Source: Phytophthora colocasiae (taxonomy: Eukaryota > Oomycota > Peronosporomycetes > Peronosporales > Peronosporaceae). Taken from it: DNA of 64,000 nucleotides. The notes under the pieces are model-generated. The model saw only the letters and a program-made list of their open reading frames with translations. It was not told the origin of the DNA and did no database searches. This document shows positions 30,978 through 42,330 of the stretch, one piece after another. Position numbers and translations under genes: made by a program. How positions within the stretch are numbered: position 1 is the first letter of the stretch; every line of letters begins with the position of its first letter. The stretch covers positions 496,001 to 560,000 of the forward strand of contig JAGKQI010000095.1 in NCBI GenBank assembly GCA_018806915.1, given 5' to 3'.

Positions 30978-31970
30978 TTATTCGTTCTCCATGGCAAACT
31001 CGAGTTCCTCGTACGCTGCACGTTGCAACTCCTGCGTCAGTCGAAGTTTCTCGATCAGTTCTGCTTCCTCCTTCTCCATGCGATGAATCTTCTTCTCCGA
31101 CTGCAGTCGCTTCTCGTGTTCATGAGCCAATTTCTCTCTCGCTTTCTTCACCAGTTCCTTCTCATAGTTCTTCTGCGCCATCTGCCGCTGTCGAACTGCA
31201 CGTTTCTCCTTGTCTCGAATCTCCTGTGAACGTTCAGCCAACCACGACTGGTCCATCTCTCGTTGGCGTCGGATCTGAGCCAAATGGACCTTCTTCTCTG
31301 CTCGAGTGTCTTGCACAAGTTGGACCCTTTTGGACGCGTTGTCCGCCATCAATTGGTTGCGTCGTTCTCGGGCTGAAGACTGCTTCATATTGTTGTACTC
31401 GCACTGAGCTCTGATTTCTCGTTGAAGCTGTTCCGCAGCTTCTTGTTTAGCTCGAAGCCTGTTCTCGTTCCTCTTCTTAATCGCTTCAATCTCACTCGCT
31501 CGACGCTTCGCTTCTTCGATTCGTTTCTGAGCTCGAACATCTTCAGCTCGTAGATGTGCCAGACGGTTTGCAAGTAATTGCGCGTCCAATTCCGCTTGTT
31601 TCCGCTGCTTTTTAGCATCTAACATGGCATTTTCCAGCTCTGAATACACTTCGTCTTGCTGTTGAACTCTTGGGGAGAACGAGGAGTGAACAACAGGAGA
31701 ATCGTCGATTTCGTCCGCATGCTCTTCAAACCACTCGAGAAACATGAGTTTGGCGATTTCCCCCGTGGCGTTCGGGTCCATATCATCTAGAGCACGGTCT
31801 AAGACTTTCGGGGAAGCGTTGAACCCCATGTCCAGTAGTAAACTACCTAGATGTTCGGTACCAAAACTACCATTACCAGTGTCGTACTGAGCGTAGAGTG
31901 CATCGAAGTGAGGGGTTTCACTATCATTCACAAGTTCTGCAGTCCGGATGCCGTTTTGATCGTCGTCCAT
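30978..31970 (-). CDS. EF-hand-like / coiled-coil protein
   Basis: 330 residues from the ATG at 31970. The first about 90 residues look like a degenerate EF-hand pair (YAQYDTGNGSFGTEHL and DDMDPNATGEIAKLMFLEWF). The rest is an almost unbroken charged helix rich in Glu, Arg, Gln and Lys, ending at the stop. Long charged coiled coils with a calmodulin-like head are common in flagellar and cytoskeletal proteins of oomycetes, so an axonemal role is possible but not shown. Single exon. Upstream neighbour on the same strand is HPPK-DHPS, whose stop at 32071 is 100 bp away. Confidence 0.7.
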   Translation of the reverse strand: MDDDQNGIRTAELVNDSETPHFDALYAQYDTGNGSFGTEHLGSLLLDMGFNASPKVLDRALDDMDPNATGEIAKLMFLEWFEEHADEIDDSPVVHSSFSPRVQQQDEVYSELENAMLDAKKQRKQAELDAQLLANRLAHLRAEDVRAQKRIEEAKRRASEIEAIKKRNENRLRAKQEAAEQLQREIRAQCEYNNMKQSSARERRNQLMADNASKRVQLVQDTRAEKKVHLAQIRRQREMDQSWLAERSQEIRDKEKRAVRQRQMAQKNYEKELVKKAREKLAHEHEKRLQSEKKIHRMEKEEAELIEKLRLTQELQRAAYEELEFAMENE

Positions 31971-32070
31971 TGTTTTCAACTACAGAGCAAGAGGGAGAAT
32001 GAAGGAAGTTGTGCTGAAAACTACGGTAAAAATAAAGTAGAACTACGTCTATTTGCGAGGGTAGTTCGTT

Positions 32071-33812
32071 CTACTCTTCACGCCAAATAGCGTCCGACAT
32101 CTTGGCCACATCCACCATCTCAGCTGCATCATGAACGCGCAGAATGTCAGTTCCTTGTTGGATAGCAGCGCAACATGTAGCAGCGGTGCCCCAAGCACGG
32201 TCTTTCGGTTCTGGACGTCCACAGATCTCACCAATGAAGCCTTTGCGAGACGATCCCACCTGAATAGAGGAGATTAGTACGATCTCTCTATTATTTATGA
32301 AAGAAATAGCACAATAGCTTACCAGTAGTGGCAATCCATGACAAGTCTCTTTGACAGTGGAGAGCTTTCGCAACAACTGCAGGTTAAGAACACGAGCTTT
32401 GGCGAATCCAATGCCTGGATCCAGGATGATGTTCCAACGGAAGATGCCAGCAGCCTCAGCAGCTTCTACACGTTCGTTAAGTGCGTCGCTAACTTCAGTA
32501 GTAACATCTTCGTATTCCTACAACAGAAATGGGATTGTTAGATAGGAATACTACAAAAGTACTACAAGAAGTACTAACCTTGAGTTGAGTCATTGTCTTG
32601 GGTGTACCTCGCATGTGCATCAATACAATCTGTAAAACAGTATCCACTGACGTTAGAACTAAGAGGAGAAGTAGATTTGGATGTGTTCTACCTACCGGAA
32701 CACGTAGTTTCGCGACAGTTTTCAGCATTTCCGAGTCTTTCAAACCTGCAGAAATGTCGTTGACGATGTTCGCTCCTGCTTCTACCGCTTGACGCGCAAC
32801 CTCTGCCTTGGTAGTATCAATTGAGATGGCAACTTTGCTCTTCTCACGAATACTACGGATCACAGGTAGAACGCGCTTCAGTTCTTCTTCTTCCGTCACC
32901 GGCTCCGCTCCAGGACGACTTGACTCGCCTCCAATGTCGATAATATCCACACCAGCTTTCTCCATCTTCAATGCTTTGTGCACGGCAGCATTCACCGTCT
33001 CCAGCTCCGCCCCATCACTAAAACTGTCAGGAGTGACGTTCACAATGCCCATAATGAACGTTTTACTGCCTAATGCCCAGGGTTCGCTCTTATGGACTGG
33101 AAGCATTGGCACAGGAGACACATACCGCTGTTCACCAGCTTTCAATGTGTCGTACAGCGTCTGTATGGTCTTGTTAAGCACTGGATGCACCAATTCTACA
33201 GCAAAATCAATTAGATTCTACCATTTTCTAATTGGAAAGGGTAGAACACTCTACCTGGAGCCAAATCGCATAGTGGAGCGAGTACAAAGTCTCTCTCGGC
33301 AATCCGTTCGTGGGGGACGATCAAAGGTCCTTCTTTCGTATCCGTGTTAAGAGTTAACTCATCGTAAAGCAGGATATCCACGTCAATAAGTCTCGGTCCC
33401 CATCTGTAAAGTCGGAATAACAATTAATCAGTAAGCCGTTCTACCGTTCTACCATTTGACAAAGTTCGCACCTGAGCGACGGAGTACGTCCAACCTCCCT
33501 TTCGATTGTTTTAAAAGCCCCCAGTAGTTCCTTTGGTTTGAGATCCGTATAAAGTCTGGCTACGAGGTTGAGGAAGGCAGGTTGGTCCTCCACGTACTGA
33601 GGCGCCGTAGTGTAGAGTCGGGAGGTCGCTTCTACCGGCCCTACCATTTGGCTCAACATCGCCAGCGCATTCTCCAGATTCGTGAGCTTGTCACCTTGAG
33701 ATAAAGATTAAAGGTAGAACGGTTAGAGGTAGAACCAGCAGGTAGATTATATCATACATAACGCACCTAGGTTCGTTCCTAGCGCAGCATACACACGCGC
33801 GGATGGAGCCAT
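32071..33812 (-). CDS. bifunctional HPPK-dihydropteroate synthase (folate synthesis), 7 exons
   Basis: Exons (complement): 33767-33812, 33472-33694, 33255-33403, 32696-33195, 32579-32629, 32323-32517, 32071-32259; introns of 59-72 bp, all GT-AG and phase-consistent; 450 residues. The N-terminal half is 6-hydroxymethyl-7,8-dihydropterin pyrophosphokinase: VYAALGTNLGDKLTNLENA, RLYTTAPQYVEDQPAFLN, WGPRLIDVDILLY, VPHERIAERDFVLAPL. The C-terminal half is dihydropteroate synthase: GIVNVTPDSFSDG, IDIGGESSRPGAE, SIDTTKAEVA, GANIVNDISAG, MHMRGTP, DPGIGFAK and GSSRKGFIG. Together they join pterin to p-aminobenzoate, the step blocked by sulfonamides. No dihydroneopterin aldolase part is present. A fragment of its last exon recurs at 62306-62547. 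Confidence 0.92.
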
Positions 33813-34328
33813 TTTGATGCAATGGCTACAAGCGTAGCAATTGGAATCAGATCTGATCATGTTTCCTATTGGTTAAAATTCGTAACGCTGACGAGGCCTT
33901 CGTCAGCGCTAGTCGAGCTTATGGGCACCTTCGACTGATGAAAAAGTGTCCTTCTTGCTTCTGTCCATGTCCACCGCTCGATTGTGGTACGCTTCCGGTG
34001 GCCTGGCAATCACCGGAACGCAGTCACTTCAACAATGACGCTGAACGAGTCACCACTTCCAAGCCCTATGATCTTCCCCCACCGGACCGTGAAAATGCAG
34101 CGTCACCAACAAATATGCAGGTCAACGGTACCAAAGCGAAAGCGGATGACGGGACTCCGCTCATGACCTGGTAATCTGCTCAACAAGCACGAAAAGGTAT
34201 CGTACCTGGAACATGGTGAAGTGCCTGTAGCTAGAAGACGCTTCTCCTTTCCAGCACGAACCTATTGAAACCTTTAGCATCGCTACACGACTCACTTTCG
34301 GATCTTCAGTCAATTGCGCACTTCACCA
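33813..34328. other. divergent intergenic region with a 9 bp-arm inverted repeat
   Basis: 516 bp between the divergent HPPK-DHPS and amine oxidase genes. At 33886-33908 lies CGCTGACGA-ggcct-TCGTCAGCG, a perfect inverted repeat with 9 bp arms. A plus-strand frame at 33869-34174 lacks an ATG and features, and is not called. Confidence 0.5.
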
Positions 34329-36293
34329 ATGTGTTCCCACGCCAACACTGCTAAGTTCAAGGACATCGTCCTGCACCCGCTCGACCCTCTTACAGCCTCG
34401 GAGGTGCAGAGTATGAAGCAAATTGTGGGTGAGGCTGGCTACGAAGGCCCCAACTTCCGCTACTCGTACGTGATGTTGCGTGAACCGGACCACAAGACGC
34501 TGGGCGTCTGGCAAGTTGGTGACGAAATCCCTCGAGAGATCGGAGTGCTGGTACTGGACAAGACCAGCAATGTGGCACGCGAGATGATCGTTGATATCCC
34601 AGCCCACAAGGTGACCCACAACCGTCAGCTGAACCCTGCCACGGATGGCTGGGGTCCCATCTTGGACGAAGACTACGTGGCTGCCGAGACCATCACCAAG
34701 GCCGATCCAGGATACGTCGCAGCTTTGGCAAAAAGAGGAATCACCGACTTAAGTGTCGTGCGTGGCGTGCCGCTGTCTGCAGGTGTGTTCGGCTATGAGG
34801 AAGAAGTTGGCTGTCGGATGATCCGCGTGTTGAGCTTCTTGGCCACGGAGAACACGCACTCAATGTTCGCCCACCCCATTGATGGTGTCGTTGCTCATGT
34901 TGATCTCACCAGTGAACGTGTCATTCGCCTTGTTGATACTGGTTACGACCATATTCCGATGGAGTCGGGCGACTATCTTGACCCAAAGCTTTCCGGGCCA
35001 CTCCGCACGGATATGAAGCCGCTACGTATCACGCAACCTGAAGGTGCAAGCTTCACAGTCAAGAATCACGTGCTCAGCTGGCAGAACTGGGAAGTCCGTA
35101 TCGGCTTCAACGGACGAGAAGGACTTACTCTGCATGACGTCTCGTTCAACGACCAGGGAACCAAACGCCCGATTCTAAACCGTGCAGCCGTCTCCGAGAT
35201 GGTAGTGCCATATGGAGAACCACAGCCCACTCATGAGTGGCAGAACTACTTCGATGCCGGTGAATACCAATTCGGTCGTCTCGCTAACTGCTTAGTGTTG
35301 GGGTGCGACTGTCTCGGAAAGATTCAGTACCTCGATGCTACCATTGCCGACGACTTTGGCAACCCCGTTCTACTGAAAAATGCCATCTGCATCCACGAGG
35401 AGGATTTCGGTACGCTTTGGAAGCACACGGACGTGTTCGCAAATACTGGTACTGTCCGTCGTCAGCGGCGCCTTGTCATCTCGTTCTTCGTGACGGTCGG
35501 GAACTACGACTACGGATTCTACTGGTACTTCTACCTGGACGGCAAGATCGAGCTCGAGTGCAAGGCTACGGGCATCGTCTTCTCGTCTGGACGTCCGGAG
35601 GGTGAGTACGATTTCGCCACCAAGATGGCTCCTCGGCTCGGAGCTCCCTGTCACCAGCACTTGTTCTCGGCTCGTTTGGATGTAGCAATCGATGGTAACA
35701 AGTGCCACGTCGATGAACTGGAGGTGCAGCGTCTCCCTATCAGCCCTGAAAACCCCGTCGGCAACGCCTTTAAACGGGTGGCTACACGTTTGGAACGTGA
35801 GAGCGACGCTCAACGTGAAGCCGACAACAAGCTGGGGCGTGCGTGGCTCGTTGCGTCCAGTGAAAAGCAGAACCGCCTCGGGAACCCGACGGCCTACGTG
35901 TTGTTCCCTGAAGGTGCTCCCTTGTTGCTCGCAGCAGATGATAGTTCTATTGCAAAGCGTGCGCAGTACGCTACGAAGCACTTGTGGGTCACGCAGTACG
36001 CGCGGGACGAGATGTGGGCTGCTGGTTATACACCCAACCAACACCCTGGTTACTCTGGCCTACCGGCGTACGCCAAAGCCAACCGGTCGGTCAACGGCGA
36101 AGACATTGTCGTCTGGCACACTTTCGGCTTGACGCACTTCCCTCGTGTCGAGGACTGGCCGATCATGCCCGTTGACTACGCCGGCTTTGGATTCCGTCCA
36201 GACGGCTTCTTCGACCGCAACCCGACGCTGGACGTGCCGGAAGACCCCAATGGCAAAGAGTTCTCGGAGAGATGGGAGTGCGCGTGCCCGTAG
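34329..36293 (+). CDS. copper-containing primary amine oxidase
   Basis: 654 residues, single exon, ATG at 34329. The topaquinone motif is VGNYDYG, with the precursor Tyr at about 393. Copper ligands are HQH (about 442 and 444) and the His in GLTHFPRVEDWPIMP (about 603); the catalytic base lies in YFDAGEYQFG (Asp about 309). All key residues are present, so the enzyme should oxidise primary amines to aldehydes with release of H2O2 and ammonia. No signal peptide is evident; a cytosolic or peroxisomal place is possible, though the C-terminus (ECACP) is not a PTS1. Length is normal. Confidence 0.95.
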   Translation: MCSHANTAKFKDIVLHPLDPLTASEVQSMKQIVGEAGYEGPNFRYSYVMLREPDHKTLGVWQVGDEIPREIGVLVLDKTSNVAREMIVDIPAHKVTHNRQLNPATDGWGPILDEDYVAAETITKADPGYVAALAKRGITDLSVVRGVPLSAGVFGYEEEVGCRMIRVLSFLATENTHSMFAHPIDGVVAHVDLTSERVIRLVDTGYDHIPMESGDYLDPKLSGPLRTDMKPLRITQPEGASFTVKNHVLSWQNWEVRIGFNGREGLTLHDVSFNDQGTKRPILNRAAVSEMVVPYGEPQPTHEWQNYFDAGEYQFGRLANCLVLGCDCLGKIQYLDATIADDFGNPVLLKNAICIHEEDFGTLWKHTDVFANTGTVRRQRRLVISFFVTVGNYDYGFYWYFYLDGKIELECKATGIVFSSGRPEGEYDFATKMAPRLGAPCHQHLFSARLDVAIDGNKCHVDELEVQRLPISPENPVGNAFKRVATRLERESDAQREADNKLGRAWLVASSEKQNRLGNPTAYVLFPEGAPLLLAADDSSIAKRAQYATKHLWVTQYARDEMWAAGYTPNQHPGYSGLPAYAKANRSVNGEDIVVWHTFGLTHFPRVEDWPIMPVDYAGFGFRPDGFFDRNPTLDVPEDPNGKEFSERWECACP

Positions 36294-36677
36294 GCTGGTA
36301 TTGCGTGGTACCAAGTTTGTAGTTGGATTCAAGCGAACACGATTTCATACACGTACATGGTACATGGTTTTCTCGATGTATCCTTAGATTTTAGATTAAG
36401 TCATCTGGAAATCATTGACGTGCAGCACGTAAGCTCCAGTTGGTCTGTAGAGACATTGACCTACAAAACTAACTATGGGATTCTATCTGCACGACACTGT
36501 AAAGCTGGCACAAGACCTACCTCTTTGTCAGTCGAAGACCACAAAACGTAGGATCGGTTCGGATGTAAAAATGTAAACGACTCGCAACACTGGAAAACCT
36601 CCTCGTGCGTTGTCAAGATGTCGAAAAGGACATGCGCCAAGCAGCCAACTCACTTTACATTTTGCCTTTTACAGCAC
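36294..36677. other. intergenic, no recognised gene
   Basis: 384 bp between the amine oxidase and the small secreted protein; only short frames are present. It should contain the terminator of the first and the promoter of the second. Confidence 0.5.
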
Positions 36678-37184
36678 ATGCGTTTCACTTATCTCCTCGC
36701 TTTTGTCGCCGCCTCCGCTCTAGTTGTTGCAACACTCGACCCATGCAGCTCCAACACCAAGGGCAAATGCCCAAGCACGTACAACTGCAGCGCAACCAAG
36801 GTCTCCAAGGCCATTCAAGCTGCCGAGTGCTCGCACAACACCCGTACGTCCACGACTCAAACATTCGCCGTTTTCGTGACGGACCATCAGTATGACGGCA
36901 ACAACGGTTACCCGTACGGCACGTGTTCGGCGTACGTATGTGAATCGCCCACGTCGGATGATATGGAGGACAACGACGACTGCTGGACGTTCTTCTGGAG
37001 GTGAGAAAGGATAACGATGTGATTCTTTTGCTGAAAGATACTTATGTTTGTATTTCGTGGTTACAGTGGCAATGGCACTGATACCGGCGTGGGCACTGGA
37101 TGTATCAAGGACCCAACAACGGGTGACTGTGGCTGCGAGAACTCGGACGGCACGTTCGTGGCCGACAGCACCAGTTGCGTGTAA
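36678..37184 (+). CDS. small secreted cysteine-rich protein (2 exons)
   Basis: Exons 36678-37000 and 37067-37184, 66 bp intron (gtgaga ... gttacag), phase 2; 146 residues. Signal peptide MRFTYLLAFVAASALVVA, then a mature part with eleven Cys, including C-x7-C-x5-C near the start and TGC..DCGC..TSC near the end. No transmembrane segment or known domain. Such proteins are frequent in oomycete secretomes and often act outside the cell at the host interface; the function here is unknown. The ATG at 36678 is chosen because it opens the signal peptide; the frame extends 20 codons upstream. Confidence 0.7.
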
Positions 37185-37245
37185 GTTGGCGTTCGTCTTT
37201 TGAAGAAGAAGATTACACTTCTCGTCGCGTTAGTTAAAGAATTCA

Positions 37246-38010
37246 ATGTACTTCTCTGTTCGGCCAATTTATACGAATTGTGGTTTTGGAGGCTTCGTCG
37301 GTCGCGAACTGGTGGCCGAACTGGTGCAATCCTCTTCGTGTTCTAAAGTGATTGCTCTTACGCGTCGAGAAGTCTCAGAAACTCAGTGGGGGGGATGCGT
37401 TTCCTTCGATGGACGTGACTGCAGCTCAAACCAAGCCGCGAATTATTCCCGTGAGCTTTGAAGGCCTGTGTCGCGGACTGGAAGAAAATCCCTGGCGAAG
37501 TGGATGCAGCATTCTCGAGTTTAGGCACAACTCGTAAAGATGCGGGATCGGCCGAAGCTTTTCGCAAAGGTTTGAGGAATTTTAACATTTGGGATGGCAT
37601 CAGGGAACTAATTTTTGGATAACTGAAATAGTGGATCTCGAGCAAGTTTGCCGAGTATGTGAAGAATGCAGGAGTGCTGTACTTTGGTCTTTTGACATCC
37701 CTGGTGTACAGTAGGTATTTAGGATATTCTTCTTGACGTGTGCTTTTCTGGTTCTTGTACCCACAGACGAATGGAGGAGAACATCAAGAATGGCATTTGA
37801 ATGAACTTCGATTTTTCGACCGGGGCTTATCAACCGCGGGGAGCTTGCTCGTACTGTCGAGGCGATCGCTGGATACATTCTGCCAAGCGTATGTTCCTCA
37901 TACCGTGTCGATATTGTTTGTACTTGGTAGCTAAATATTGTGTGTTGTGCTCAGATTACGACTAGTGCTATTGCCAAGGGAATGGTTCTGCAAGCAACAC
38001 TAAGACTTCA
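37246..38010 (+). pseudogene. NAD(P)-binding HTATIP2-like oxidoreductase pseudogene
   Basis: Fragments of one protein lie in order but in different frames: GGFVGRELVAELV..SKVIALTRRE (Rossmann start, about 37280-37370), VADWKKIPGEVDAAFSSLGTT (about 37470-37530, followed by a likely donor near 37570), FAEYVKNAGVLYFGLLTS (about 37650), GELARTVEAIAGYILPS (about 37845) and ITTSAIAKGMVLQA (about 37955). The order and motifs match atypical short-chain oxidoreductases of the HTATIP2/NmrA type. A run of seven G at about 37386 coincides with one frame break. Confidence 0.6.
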
Positions 38011-38111
38011 CAGACCTCTGTGTCTAGCATTCTAGGCAGTTCCTCTGAGTAAGCCAGAGCGGCAACGGGTAGAACTAGGGAGTTCTCTATCGTGGAACGT
38101 TGTTCGAGTCA

Positions 38112-39010
38112 TGGATCCACGTGGAAATATCAAGGCGTTGGTCGGTCATTACAACGCCTGGAAAAGTGGGGACGCAGACAAGCAGAACCACGCGCTTCAT
38201 TTGATGATGAGCGGGCCTGGGACAGGGAATCGCGCATGCTAGACGAAATGAAAGGATTGCTGTATTATGAAGCTGCCGCACGATCCAAGGATCAAACGCT
38301 CATCGACAGAATGGAGAAGCTGTCTATGGACAGGGGGCACGACATTTGGATTTTTTTTCTTATCATTTGCAAACATTTACTGAGCAGCGTCTCGGAAGTG
38401 ATTCGCATTCTGGCCAAATTGGAGAAGAAGGATGTGCTGTGATTTTGTGTGTGGATGCGTTTCAGCACCTGATGAACGACGGCTCCAAAGACTGACCTTT
38501 TTAATAGGGCAATGCGTTCGGTCTGCGGCTTTTTGAATTCATCGAGAGCATTAACTGTTTGTGTGCGCTCGACAACAATTGAGAAGCCTGTTACTGAAGC
38601 GCTTGCAGGATCTCCCCAGAAGCGATTGTATCTGGTCCACCTGCTTTAGATGGTAAGGACATTTTCAAACCAGAAACACCGACCAAGAAACTGTTGGTGG
38701 GAGATATGGTCGACATTGGACCTGATGTTGCAGCAGGAAGGAGCGCATGTGGAGGAATTGGACCCAATCTCCGTTATTAAAAAGGTGAATGACGAGCTAA
38801 AGCATGTAGATCCGGGTCTGTTCGATCGTGTGTCCGCAATTATATCGCAACGTTGATATGATGTGACGGACGTCATTGGTGATTTGACAGTGGACAAACT
38901 TCGGAGCTTGGGTTTATTCCGACTGACCAGTGAATTTGGAATGCGCCTTCATCTTTCTGGTGGAGTTATTGCGGAATTTACCCGCGGTGCTCAGGTTCCA
39001 AAATTTTGCG
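38112..39010 (+). pseudogene. CRN-type P-loop NTPase effector remnant
   Basis: From an ATG at 38112 the frame carries a degenerate P-loop (SGPGTGNRA, with the usual Lys lost) and then stops. The adjacent frame continues with RMLDEMKGLLYYEAAARSKDQ. Further pieces at 38580-38870 (LVGDMVDIGPDV, DPISVIKKVNDELKHVDPGLF) follow in changing frames. P-loop NTPase modules of this kind occur in Crinkler (CRN) proteins and relatives of oomycetes. Broken throughout, so non-functional. Confidence 0.5.
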
Positions 39011-39020
39011 GAACCAACTT

Positions 39021-40780
39021 TTAGAAGTGCTCCTCAAGGGTGGTGAGCGCACCCTCCGCCGTCATATCTGGCGTATCTACCGCCGATAGAAGCATCGCTT
39101 GCATAGTCTTCTGATCGTAGGATAACTCGAAGGGAAGCTCCTCCATCAGGTGACCAAGCTGACACAAGTCGTGCTGGAATCGTAGTTTGTGACCATTATA
39201 CTGATGGTTCCACTGAATAATCGTTGTGTTATGTTGGCGTGACTCATCCATGTCGATCAACACCCAATAACTGAATGCAGAGATCGGCACCTGCACAATG
39301 TTACGCCAACGAATATCACCGTGGCAGTACCCGCACCCGTGCCAATACTTCAATGCTGTCAGCATGTGTCGCAACCACTCGCTCAGCTCATCGATTGTTG
39401 GAAGTCGCACATAACCAATCGGAGACAGTTCCACGACCAAACGGCCGTCTCGCTTCTTCGACAACTTTTCCACGGTCTGCAAATGTGTCACGGAGCTGCT
39501 TTGATCTAATCCTTGCAGAGTCTCGTATACGCTTTTGAGTCGCTCAACGTCCATTTCACCACAGCTCTGTGTACGTTTGATCGTCCGTTCGATATAACCA
39601 TCCAGCAACACGATCTTCCGCTTCTCGTTCTCATCGGGTACGAATGGCTCGAGACCACACGCATACGATCGCTTCGTCAACTTGGCCATCTGGTGGAGCA
39701 ACAACGCCAAGTTGTAAAACACCTTCAGCGCACCAGCTTATCCTCGTAGACGCTAAAGTTAAGTATTTCAGTTGCGCGACACGGTCCGTCGGATCTTTCG
39801 ATTGCGACCACTTGTATGTCATCCCTGGCAGTAGCGTAACCCAAGATGTACGGGAGATCTCCATAAAACATCACGTTCCACCGGCGCATCTTGGAAGTCA
39901 ACTCCCCACGTGCCGTAGATATTTGCACTAAAGAATTATTTTCTTCTCCACGCAACAAGACGAGCCCCTTGTATAGGAGGATGTAGTCCGGTCGCTTTCG
40001 TAGAATGGTAGTTTCTGTTTTATAGGCGAAATCTCTGCGTCCTCGAAATCTGAAGCCCTTGTCGCGGCACATGGAGTTCGGAATCCGGAGCAATGCATTA
40101 TAGTACTCTTGCCATGAATTCTCCGACGCTTCAGGTGGAGGAGAGCTACACAAATACAGAAAATTGTCCATCAACAGCGTGAGAACCGGGCATGTAAGGA
40201 GTGGACCATCCGGATTGAAGACACCTTCGGCAGCCACTGGATCGCGCAGCGTCAGCTTGAACGGCAATGGCTTCTGGAGGAGCTCTTTCAGCTGGTGTGG
40301 AGCAGGCAAAACCTCCAGTTGCAACTCCGAGTACTCCCATAGCTCCGCGAGGGTCGTGATATGCTCAACTCTCTGTCGCTTCACATCGAACTTGTCAGGT
40401 GGGAGTTCCACTACCCATTGCCGCTTTGAATTACTCAGAGGAACCTTCACCAGCACGTGAACTTGGTCCTGATCTGGGAGCTTTCCGACGCACTTGTTGA
40501 TACGTTTCATCGATCTCATCTCCACAAGCTTCCTGTTTAAGTGTTGAGGGTGCCCCCCGTTATCGAGCGCCACTGATGCCGCGCCAGCCTCGTCTAGCCC
40601 TAGCCACATGCCGTCCTCTGTCATCGCCAGGAAAAGCTGCAGGTCACGCGCAGGGCCCTTGATGTCTTCATTCTTCTCCTTGATCCTGTCCTTCAATGCC
40701 GACACCGAAGCGTCTTCAGCGATGTCCACCTCGAACGCGCTTCCAGCCTCACCAACGATCGCACAGAAAATCCCCACCAT
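39021..40780 (-). pseudogene. Crinkler (CRN) effector gene with kinase-like C-terminus, split by a frameshift
   Basis: The first frame (complement of 39725-40780, 351 residues, ATG at 40780) has the CRN header: a ubiquitin-like N-terminus, LFLAM at 49-53 (variant of LFLAK) and HVLVKVP at 108-114 marking the end of the header. The middle contains a helical module. It stops at 39725-39727. The second frame (complement of 39021-39722) continues one base out of phase with a kinase-like domain: YCHGDIRWRNIV (catalytic-loop-like) and VLIDMDES (metal-binding-like). CRN proteins are delivered into host cells and act in nuclei. The break is a one-base difference near 39722-39735. No signal peptide is seen, as is common for CRN genes. 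Confidence 0.75.
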
Positions 40781-40929
40781 CTTTCCTCAGATTCTGGAAT
40801 GAGGAAGAAAGGATGGAGGCGGACACGAAGGCGGTTGACTGATGTGAATCGATATCGAAATTGATGCTTGGCAACTAGACGAGTTATGAGGAAAGATTTT
40901 CGCTTGGGATTGGCAAACCTCTTCAAATA

Positions 40930-41245
40930 TGTAACGGGGTTACATTGAAGAGTGACTTTAGTCACTCTTCCGAAGTGGATACATTTGGTGTGTCACACAT
41001 CATGGTGACACGTGGCAGGTGGCTCCGCAGCCACCTATCACCTTCTATATAGGTTACACTATAGATATCTTTTAGTTTGTATTGCAGGCCAAGCTAACAA
41101 GTATCTATAATATATTCAGTCTTAAATCTACCTAATCTTTAGTTAGTCTCCCCAAGTCTTTGGGGACCGAGTGAACTGCCGTTCACTAGGAGTTTGTATA
41201 CTCCAAGCCTTCCTCTGTGTGAAGTGCTGTGTGACCCCCGTCACA
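40930..41245 (+). repeat. 5' LTR
   Basis: 316 bp, TG...CA. It contains TATATAGG at about 41046, a possible TATA-type core, and differs from the 3' LTR only in CCGTTCACT versus CCGCTCACT. Confidence 0.95.
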
Positions 41246-41329
41246 CTTGGTAGCACTTGTAGTCAATCCTACGCCTACGCGGGTAGATTGATTACCTGAA
41301 TCCTCTGTGGCCAGAAGTAGTTGGCCACC

Positions 41330-42330
41330 ATGGATCGAAGTGAGTTTCCTCACTTGACCGACTCTCAGTTTGAGTCGGTCCGGAAGATGGCGGGCATCTT
41401 TGGGATGGATGCCTTCCGAAGCTTGGCGGCGGCGACGCCGGCCGAGCAGGTCGAACGCGTGGCGGCGTTCGACATGTACGAACGTGGGCTCATTGAGCAC
41501 GTTCGAGGAACCTTTGAGGCTCCTGTGGTTGAACCGAGGCCGGTTCAACCCAAGCCTTTAAGACTCAAGGTTCTTCCATGAAGGGAAAGAAGGTGAAAAC
41601 CTTCACTTCTGGATCCGAGAAGTTGAGCTCGCCATGGAGGCGGCTCATCTCGGTGGAGCGACTTCGGGTCGCTTTCGCGCTGTCTAACCTCGGGGTCGAG
41701 CGAAGACATGGGCGTACACGCGCGAAGCGACGTCGCCTGGATGTTTTACATCCTGGGCCCAGCTGTGCGAACAGCTTCGGGCCGCATTCCTCCCGGCGAA
41801 CTATGAGTATCGCCAGCGGTCACGCTTCCTAGCCTGCAAGCAAGGGAAACGTGACCTGCACGAGTACATCCAAGAGATGCGCGTTCTCGCGGCATCTCTG
41901 GTAGGGAACCCCCTACCTGAACACATCCAAGTAACTGTGTTCATGGACGGCTTAAGAGTAAGCCCGGCCCGCACGCAACTGTTCCGCGTGCAGGTCAACA
42001 CGATGGAGGAGGCGATTCAAGTCGCGCTCCAGGAGGAGTACAGCCATACACAGGCTCAGACTCCTGCCTCTGCGTGGCAAGGCCACAGCGGGCCGACGAC
42101 GGCGTCGGCCAGTGCTCCTGAATGGAGCAGGCTCGGGACCAGCCCCTATGGACTTGGGCTCGCCGAGCAGAAACGCATCCGCTGTTTCGAGTGCGGGCGT
42201 TTCGACACTTCGCACGTGTCTGCCCCTCTGGGGGCAATGGAAGAGGTCTTCCAAGCCTCAGGGCTCTAAGGGCCGCTGGAAGAAGCCGGCGCCCAAGAGT
42301 CAGGGGAACTCCGGGGACCAGTAGGGCGGG
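41330..42330 (+). pseudogene. gag of the Gypsy element, frameshifted
   Basis: Starts at the ATG at 41330 (MDRSEFPHLTDSQFESV) and is open to 41581. Typical gag segments continue in other frames: ENLHFWIREVELAMEAA (about 41598), ERLRVAFALSNLG (about 41659) and YEYRQRSRFLACKQGKRDLHEYIQEMRV with MDGLRVSPARTQLFRVQ (about 41800-42000). A zinc knuckle is recognisable only as two frame-split halves (CFECG, and RHFARVCP) near 42184-42230. At least three frame changes make this gag non-coding as given. Confidence 0.75.

Noticed and set aside
33869..34174. 101-codon frame upstream of the amine oxidase
   Set aside because: Starts at TTG, has no recognisable domain and lies in a divergent promoter region.
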